This document shows positions 31,601 through 35,368 of a stretch of 35,368 nucleotides of DNA, in pieces. The notes beneath the pieces were generated by a model. The model was given only the letters and a program-made list of their open reading frames with translations, was not told the origin of the DNA and did no database searches. Source of the DNA: JAEXNA01 sp050486105. Lineage in GTDB: Bacteria; Vulcanimicrobiota; Xenobia; Xenobiales; JADMJV01. The stretch's first letter is position 1, and every line of letters starts with the position of its first letter. The position numbers were made by a program, and so were the translations under genes. The DNA lies in contig JBJHCR010000017.1 of the NCBI GenBank assembly GCA_050486105.1, forward strand, positions 1 to 35,368. Direction: 5' to 3'.

Positions 31601-33605
31601 AGATGAATTTGAGCACTTGGCCTTGGTCGTCTGCGGAGCCGACTTTGAGCATGTCGGTCAGGCGGCGCTCTAAACCAGGGTCCAAGTCTCGGGGCCGTCC
31701 GGTGTCGAAAACAAGGTCCGGTTGGCTGTTGCAGGTGCGAATGAGATCTCGCAGCAGGGGGGGAAGGTTTTGCTCGAACTCTGGGCTGAAGTCGCCCCCG
31801 GTCTCCGAGGCGAAAAACTCTTGCAGATAGGCGCCCAGCTTGGCGGGCTCGCCCAACGGTGGCCTCAGGCGTAGGCTGGCATTGTCTTCTCGAACGGAAT
31901 GAGAGGCTTGCTCGATGGGAGCCATACTCTGCCGAAGGTCCAGGGCAAAGTTGGGGTCCAGGTTGTCTAGGCGCCGCATGGCGTTGCCCAGAATCAGGCC
32001 TTCAGGCAACCCGATATCGGTCAGGTTTTGCGCCAGGCTTTTGGGGTCTTGAGCCTCGATGAGTCTGAGGGTGGCCTGATTATAGACAGCCTTGAGGGCC
32101 GAGGGAGTCTCCTTTTCCTCGAAGTTCCTGGTTAAAAGGGCCATAACCGGGCTAGGGTTGGAGTGATTTTGGGCTAAGAAGCCCGGCAGTGCTTGGATCT
32201 CGAAAGCATTCGAGTGAGGACCTTGGCAGTAGGCAGCCGGAACCCCATCGATCAGATGAGTCAGCCCGGGGCTGTTGGCTTGCCCATACAGGGGGGCCAC
32301 CACCTCTTGAAAGGTGGGGTTCAGGGCTACCTGTTGGACGAAGTTTCGATGTAAGCTTCGCTCCCCTTGACCTAAGCTGTTGCTGAAGGCCTCGGCAGAC
32401 CAGGTCCCGTTGTCTTCGAAGAAGGCTCTCAGTTTTTCTTGACCTGCGCTAGAGAACTCTTCGGGGAGGCAGTCGCCTTCTAGGGCCAGAGCTAGCCTTA
32501 AGAACCCGTTCACCCGCTGTTGAGGGGAAGAGTTGCTCTGGGTGAGGTGATCCAGGGTGCCCAACAGAGCCTTCTCGAACTCCTGGGGATTGGGTTGTAG
32601 GCCCTTTAAAAGCTCGAGAGCCGGGGGCTTGGAGCGATCGCTGAACATCCAATCTGGGGTCTCATCGGTGGCAAGTTCCGAGGACAGTCGGTTCAGGGCC
32701 GTCTGGAAGGCTCCAAAATTGGGCAAGTCTTGCTGGTAGTCTCCGGTGGCTCCAGCCACCACTTCAGCCGGGATAGCCTGGGTGGGCTGAGATGCTGACG
32801 GATGGCCACTGCGCCTAAGAGTTTCCACTTGAAGCTGCAGAGCCGAGACTCGGATGCCCTCGTGCTCTTGAATCTGAGTGGCTGCGGCAAGCGCCGCTTT
32901 TTGGTCGTCTTTGGGATAGTTGGGACCAAATTTTCGATACAACTTGTCCAGGGCTCCCAGGGCACCCTTGGGATTCAAGTTGGCTTGGGTCATCATCTCT
33001 AAAGCTGCGGCGTCGTTTTGGAGCTGAAACTCTCGGGATTCAACCCACGATTGGTTCGGGATCTTCAGTTCTTTCTCGTTGGTCGGGTCCTGGGCGTGGT
33101 GCTCCAGCAGTCGATGAAGCTGGTGGGCTACCACAAACCCCAATTCTTCTCGAGTTTCTAGAGTTTCCAGGAGTCCCTGACTGACGGCCAGGCGATACAG
33201 AGGCTTGGAGCCGTCTTTGGGCGCTTCCAGCCAGCTCCGGATGGGCCAGGGTTTCTCCGGGTGTTCGGCCTCCCAGGCCTTCTGCTGCTTATCGGAGTCG
33301 TCGAGACCCGCCTGGGCAATGTCGCCGGAAAAGATCTCGATTCTCAAGTCGAGGTCTTCGGATTTCAGGCGTTGACCTGCTAAGTCTCTGGCCAGGCTAT
33401 CCACATAGCGCTGAGCTTCCCGAGCCTTGGGTCCGGCTGAGCCGATAGGGGGGGACTTCAGCAGCCCGAGTTCCGGTTGATGGCGCTTAACCCATTGGTC
33501 GAGTTCGCGCTCTTCATGCTGGTCCAAGGGAGGCAGTGTCGCTGGGTTTGGTGCTTTGCGAACGAGTCCTGACTGCCCGGCCCCGGATGCTGAGATGGTA
33601 TTCAT
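28656..33605 (-). CDS. 1649-aa protein: degenerate M48-like N-terminus and UbiB/ABC1-like kinase C-terminus
   Basis: Residues ~130-235 match the M48 metallopeptidase layout (EELGFVVAHQLHRLLEHH, then a REF..NDAAALEMM segment and the NPKGAL helix), but HExxH is H161-Q-L-H-R165 and the third zinc ligand is Gln, so protease activity is unlikely. Residues ~240-1200 are a long helical region without recognised domains. Residues ~1220-1520 resemble the UbiB/ABC1/AarF kinase fold: Gly/Ser loop LGSGSVNVAI, ELEFDKENA, LFMEEAQGKT, D1402 and H1404 in NPDIHDGQ, and D1421 in VLDFGQA. The usual VAVK lysine is replaced (REVVSL) and the metal-binding Asn is Gln1407. No signal peptide is present; an amphipathic helix follows the kinase region. 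There is no SD, and the promoter lies immediately upstream. Confidence 0.8.
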   Translation of the reverse strand: MNTISASGAGQSGLVRKAPNPATLPPLDQHEERELDQWVKRHQPELGLLKSPPIGSAGPKAREAQRYVDSLARDLAGQRLKSEDLDLRIEIFSGDIAQAGLDDSDKQQKAWEAEHPEKPWPIRSWLEAPKDGSKPLYRLAVSQGLLETLETREELGFVVAHQLHRLLEHHAQDPTNEKELKIPNQSWVESREFQLQNDAAALEMMTQANLNPKGALGALDKLYRKFGPNYPKDDQKAALAAATQIQEHEGIRVSALQLQVETLRRSGHPSASQPTQAIPAEVVAGATGDYQQDLPNFGAFQTALNRLSSELATDETPDWMFSDRSKPPALELLKGLQPNPQEFEKALLGTLDHLTQSNSSPQQRVNGFLRLALALEGDCLPEEFSSAGQEKLRAFFEDNGTWSAEAFSNSLGQGERSLHRNFVQQVALNPTFQEVVAPLYGQANSPGLTHLIDGVPAAYCQGPHSNAFEIQALPGFLAQNHSNPSPVMALLTRNFEEKETPSALKAVYNQATLRLIEAQDPKSLAQNLTDIGLPEGLILGNAMRRLDNLDPNFALDLRQSMAPIEQASHSVREDNASLRLRPPLGEPAKLGAYLQEFFASETGGDFSPEFEQNLPPLLRDLIRTCNSQPDLVFDTGRPRDLDPGLERRLTDMLKVGSADDQGQVLKFISRTWPHELRMPTLGERREWTSELASTLAKSDRSELVQALTSQDISQHADFLRQTLIAGYGLADSALPDAETPSLQALEKRVSAGEFKPKRENYSDPAEYRKAREAYDARVESMQGVTQFLAPAESRLVLSKLAILGHDLQASQQVAQKLTGSEFLQILRNTEEVVERSKTVRKLAGDPGLELVGTDAGSFLLDGFLATEKDFASIDEFYDTARATISLSPAAIESRADTRGRLADALHSRLEKLEPKELRDWLGRDQVLSTLKPEQASGLLLSLVGQLPKPGEPVAELGRSVQELDETYNLQDKHGLTYLLLRDTITEKAKLQPGNLDQVFPPSEKNPVEQLQQFRPQLAGLSGLIAMTRNHPPKVQLSALEYLMGRQEAMPEFLEKASENQNLGPVAQTLRNARQQLSESDIALRVIVANSFLAGPNGLLQAEGGREAVLEHFLAGVPPQALKLARPISQAVLTSQGDADSLAVAVVLGQKPKGEGEAALTEADILSRVFDSYGAPGVKMKQYLAFTSQFEKYREAFEDSQDAANPLTYFETLRLIQNRFGDEWPDDLEIDRVLGSGSVNVAIRYKNTTTGKREVVSLGRQDIVEQTEYDFGRFHRFIDALLATDEGKQNFGFIKGLTGIIAESVELEFDKENAKAVQKQAFELYKHTFPDGWTVRSIDAYEVKNLGLFMEEAQGKTARRILNEKPELYQQAMRHMAKAEVGLLRGRDSTGNLRPRPNFANPDIHDGQVLIDEANKTATVLDFGQAVPISNKERQLGLDLLLVLGKLSTAKGAAKRLNKKFLPGVPKGEGFTKEEVRSLWKTPKKMDTFIRMLSMISEKGGHVPLSTVHWVLALNRMLVLGDKLDQSIKGQMVGMVVNHRLGLGLGVFNTVHAASEKVAQWGSSLASGIAGLVTSWCRKEVEPEPVDQVSAASNPLFKSFVPTPTEAQTAEKPKVETSSSVTELWRKPSSYAFYLDDLDPDYDPDEAGRG

Positions 33606-33613
33606 AGACCCAT

Positions 33614-33643
33614 ACTATAGCAAGATTGCCCTCGGCATGTCTT
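33614..33643 (-). promoter_or_regulatory. Probable promoter of the 1649-aa gene
   Basis: On the minus strand AAGACA (33643-33638) and TATAGT (33619-33614) are separated by 18 bp. The predicted transcript start is 1-3 nt from the ATG at 33605, so the mRNA would be leaderless or nearly so, matching the lack of an SD sequence. Confidence 0.5.
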
Positions 33644-33864
33644 AACAAAGAGTTAACGAGGCTATACGCCGGATCAACCCACATCGCCAAACTTGCCTTT
33701 TTTCCGCCGTGGGAACCGCAAATTCTTGCAATTAAAGTTGCTCGCCTTATGGTTCTGCACCCCACTGAGCACAGATCCATCCCGTCTGGGGTTGTCGTGC
33801 CTCGCTTATGGATGTCGAACGCCCAAAGGGCACCCGCGCGCTCGGCCCTCCTCAAGTCGAAGAC

Positions 33865-33874
33865 NNNNNNNNNN
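33865..33874. other. Assembly gap
   Basis: Ten Ns with no matching sequence on the two sides, so unlike the first gap the true distance is unknown. Any element spanning 33840-33900 cannot be read. Confidence 0.95.
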
Positions 33875-33962
33875 CCTATGAGCTTCGAATTCGCAATTCC
33901 TCTGACGAAAAATTGTGTCGTCTGGACTCGGGGGATTCGGTGCACAGCCTCAACAGTGGAGC

Positions 33963-33993
33963 AAAAAAAAAGACCCCCAAGGGGCGGGGTCTT
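33963..33993 (-). terminator. Strong intrinsic terminator of the predicted small RNA
   Basis: AAGACCCC (33970-33977) pairs perfectly with GGGGTCTT (33986-33993), with an 8-nt loop; eight As on the plus strand give a U-run on the minus-strand RNA. No minus-strand CDS ends here. Confidence 0.85.
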
Positions 33994-34089
33994 ACGAACG
34001 GTCGTGGAGGAACCACTTTGGCTGGTCGTATCGTTCGCGTTCGTAAACAGAGGACTCTCGCTGCAAAAGTCCCAGCCGTGACTTTTACT
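33963..34089 (-). ncRNA. Predicted small RNA of about 125 nt
   Basis: A near-consensus minus-strand promoter (34095-34124) would start a transcript near 34089. The RNA would fold into a 7-bp hairpin (34065-34071/34080-34086), a 9-bp stem (34038-34046/33992-34000) enclosing a GTGG-TTCCT-CCAC hairpin (34004-34016), and a terminator hairpin ending in U-rich sequence at 33963. No ORF with an SD lies in it. The exposed UUCCU/CCUCC segment is complementary to Shine-Dalgarno sequences, as in some regulatory RNAs. I do not recognise a known RNA family. Confidence 0.6.
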
Positions 34090-34094
34090 CGCCC

Positions 34095-34124
34095 ATCATA
34101 AACCCAAGTCATGTCTTTAGTCAA
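34095..34124 (-). promoter_or_regulatory. Near-consensus promoter of the predicted small RNA
   Basis: On the minus strand TTGACT (34124-34119) and TATGAT (34100-34095) are separated by 18 bp. The -10 box is identical to that of the vapBC promoter. The two DnaA boxes lie about 30-55 bp upstream of the -35 element. Confidence 0.7.
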
Positions 34125-34152
34125 CACAATAGGGGTCAAATGAAACAAAAAT

Positions 34153-34180
34153 TGTGGATAACCGGGGGATATGTGGATAA
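34153..34180 (+). promoter_or_regulatory. Two perfect DnaA boxes
   Basis: TGTGGATAA occurs at 34153-34161 and 34172-34180, both in the same orientation and 19 bp apart (TTATCCACA on the minus strand, the strict DnaA consensus). They lie between the predicted small-RNA promoter and the merR-like gene. No dnaA, dnaN or rpmH is nearby, so this may be a DnaA-regulated promoter, a DnaA-titration site or part of an origin. Confidence 0.65.
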
Positions 34181-34243
34181 CTACGACTTTGTCTGTTTGA
34201 TTAAGCAAGAGTTCTGCATCTTTCCTCAGAACTATTAAGGTTC

Positions 34244-34780
34244 ATGCTGCGAAGGATTCCACAGAAGAGACAACTCGATCTGTTCGAAGGGGCAGTTCTC
34301 TATCTTTCTCAAGCCGATGCCGCCCGACTTTTTGGGGTGACCACCCGCATGATTCAGTATTGGGAATCCCAAGGATTGTTGAACCCGGAGCTCCCGGTGG
34401 AGGGGCGAAGTCGCAAGTACACCAACTTCGACTTGGTGGAATTGCGCTTCATCAAGACCCTGGTGGTGGACCAGGGCTTCACTATTCCGTCTCTGAAGGA
34501 CAAGCTCGAGAGTCTCCACGCTCCTTACTACTACGACCCGGACAACGCCTTTTGGGACACCAGAGACAAGGCATGGAAATCTCGATCGGAGTTGGTTCTC
34601 GAGCAGTTCGGGGCCGTGCGAGACGAACTTCAGGCCAGCACCGCTCAAGCCTTGGAGCAGCTTTTGCCAGGAGAGCCAGAGCAGATTGCCAAGACCTTGC
34701 TGGATTTAGTGAGAGAAACTCTCGATGGTAAGGCGCCCACCAAAAAACGAGGTCGAGGGCGGCCCCGGAAGACGGGTTAG
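34244..34780 (+). CDS. MerR-family transcriptional regulator with AT-hook-like tail
   Basis: The 178-aa protein has a MerR-type winged helix at residues ~20-85: YLSQADAARLFGVTTRMIQYWESQGLL is the helix-turn-helix, followed by the wing (EGRSRKYTNFDLVELRFI) and the helix pair that begins dimerisation. Instead of an effector domain it has a helical middle (~90-160) and ends KKRGRGRPRKTG, with the RGRP core of an AT-hook that could grip AT-rich minor groove. There are no effector-site cysteines. AAGG four nt before the ATG is the only SD candidate. It is divergent from the predicted small RNA and shares the DnaA-box region with it, so it could control that region. Its effector is unknown. Confidence 0.88.
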   Translation: MLRRIPQKRQLDLFEGAVLYLSQADAARLFGVTTRMIQYWESQGLLNPELPVEGRSRKYTNFDLVELRFIKTLVVDQGFTIPSLKDKLESLHAPYYYDPDNAFWDTRDKAWKSRSELVLEQFGAVRDELQASTAQALEQLLPGEPEQIAKTLLDLVRETLDGKAPTKKRGRGRPRKTG

Positions 34781-34787
34781 GACGGTT

Positions 34788-35126
34788 CTATGGTGTTCCG
34801 ATCGCCGTCGCCGACACGGTGTCGGTGAGAGTCTGACCGTTCACAGTGATGCCGGCCCGTACCTGAAAACTCACTCCGGTGGTGGGGATTTCGCTTAGGT
34901 TGAGTTGCAGAAACCCATTATCTCCCTGGATCTGGGAGATGGTGATCCCGGCCCCGGAATAGGGCGCGTTGGTGGCCAGGTCAACGAGGTTTATCACTTC
35001 CCAGGTGGCGCTGTCGGTCACCTGTTGGAGGGTCATATTGTCAAAGAATAGGGAAGCTCCGCAATTCTCAGACTGTAAGGTCCCGCTGCGTAAGGATATA
35101 TCAAAGTGTCTAAGGTTTGGCGGCAC
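34788..35126 (-). CDS. Beta-rich C-terminal fragment, possibly truncated exported protein
   Basis: The 112-aa frame ends in alternating beta strands rich in Thr, Val, Gly and Asn (ITVNGQTLTDTVSATAIG), like an Ig-like or adhesin C-terminal domain. Its N-terminus reads as the middle of a protein (FDISLRSGTLQSENCG). The only start is a GTG at 35126. Upstream the frame meets a TAA at 35148-35150 and no signal peptide is seen, so this may be a 5'-truncated or frameshifted remnant. It converges on the MerR gene with 7 nt between stops. Function unknown. Confidence 0.45.
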   Translation of the reverse strand: MPPNLRHFDISLRSGTLQSENCGASLFFDNMTLQQVTDSATWEVINLVDLATNAPYSGAGITISQIQGDNGFLQLNLSEIPTTGVSFQVRAGITVNGQTLTDTVSATAIGTP

Positions 35127-35368
35127 ATCAGAAAGGGGCGCTTGTCTTTATGACTTTTCTCCTTTTCTTTGCCGCTCTCGCGCGGGCTCGTTCCTTGACA
35201 TTTTGCGCAGGATCATGTGTCCGGAAGATTTCTCTGCTGTGAACAGATTGTGGCCACCAACTGATTTTGTTCAGCGTGTAGTGTTATTACACTGGGCGAC
35301 CCCGTGCGGTTTCCTCATTGCAAGGAGTCTTGCTGCTCTCTAAAGCTACGCACGCACATAGGAAATTC

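Larger units (their letters stand above)
33606..34243. other. Intergenic region with gap, small RNA and DnaA boxes
   Basis: This 638-nt stretch contains the promoter of the 1649-aa gene, an assembly gap, a predicted minus-strand RNA with promoter and terminator, two DnaA boxes, and the leader of the MerR gene. Apparent ORFs across it are out of register with the gap and have no recognisable content. I find no tRNA-like fold. Confidence 0.6.

Noticed and set aside
33876..34208. 110-codon minus-strand frame and overlapping plus-strand basic frame in the gap region
   Set aside because: Both cross the predicted small RNA and its terminator, have no SD, and do not resemble known proteins; ribosomal protein L34, expected at some origins, was looked for and not found.
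33606..34243. tRNA, SRP RNA or 6S RNA
   Set aside because: A TTCGAA near 33886 looked like a T-loop, but no acceptor or T-stem pairs around it; no SRP or 6S consensus seen.
1..35368. CRISPR array, insertion sequence, prophage or integrase
   Set aside because: No regularly spaced direct repeats outside coding repeats, no transposase or integrase motifs, and no flanking terminal repeats were seen.

Overview
This is a bacterial draft-scaffold fragment, with two runs of ten Ns, moderately GC-rich (roughly 55-60% by eye) and densely coding. Broad family content (RsbW-type kinase, REC-BTAD regulator, Uma2 nuclease, HpnN/MMPL-like RND exporter, carotenoid-type oxidoreductases, glycine/alanine-rich low-complexity proteins) points to an environmental, probably diderm, non-proteobacterial lineage such as Eremiobacterota, Armatimonadota or a similar Terrabacteria group. 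That placement is an inference from gene style only; there is no rRNA or ribosomal protein here to anchor it.

Layout. 1-6.0 kb: a glycine-rich repeat protein (-), a VapBC-like toxin-antitoxin pair with a palindrome inside its promoter (+), an MBL-fold hydrolase and a Uma2 nuclease (-), an alanine/glycine-rich protein ending in five 11-residue repeats (+), and a stand-alone GHKL ATPase (-). 6.3-9.8 kb: recN, arginase and a small glycine-zipper membrane protein with a clear terminator. 9.8-16.4 kb: four co-directional genes, namely an unrecognised 406-aa protein, a PAS/GAF/RsbW-type kinase, a zinc-ribbon helical protein, and an M14 carboxypeptidase-like protein that has lost most catalytic residues. 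16.4-23.9 kb: a probable carotenoid operon (CrtI-family oxidoreductase, aldehyde dehydrogenase, second CrtI-family oxidoreductase, RND exporter) whose order fits the squalene-derived C30 carotenoid pathway known from other bacteria, with export or placement of the product by the RND protein as a guess. 24.0-27.0 kb: a divergent two-component pair, a REC-BTAD response regulator (split only by an assembly gap) and a membrane histidine kinase. 27.2-33.6 kb: an unrecognised 447-aa helical protein and, convergent to it, a 1649-aa protein joining a degenerate M48-peptidase-like N-terminus to a UbiB/ABC1-like kinase domain. 33.6-35.4 kb: an intergenic region with an assembly gap, a predicted minus-strand small RNA with its own promoter and terminator, two perfect DnaA boxes, a MerR regulator with an AT-hook-like tail, and the remnant of a beta-rich protein.

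The strongest items for follow-up are the pseudo-peptidase/kinase giant, the predicted ~125-nt RNA beside the DnaA boxes, the pseudo-carboxypeptidase cluster, the carotenoid operon, the assembly-gap correction in the response regulator, and the in-frame stop between a strong SD/ATG and the usable start of the 406-aa gene.
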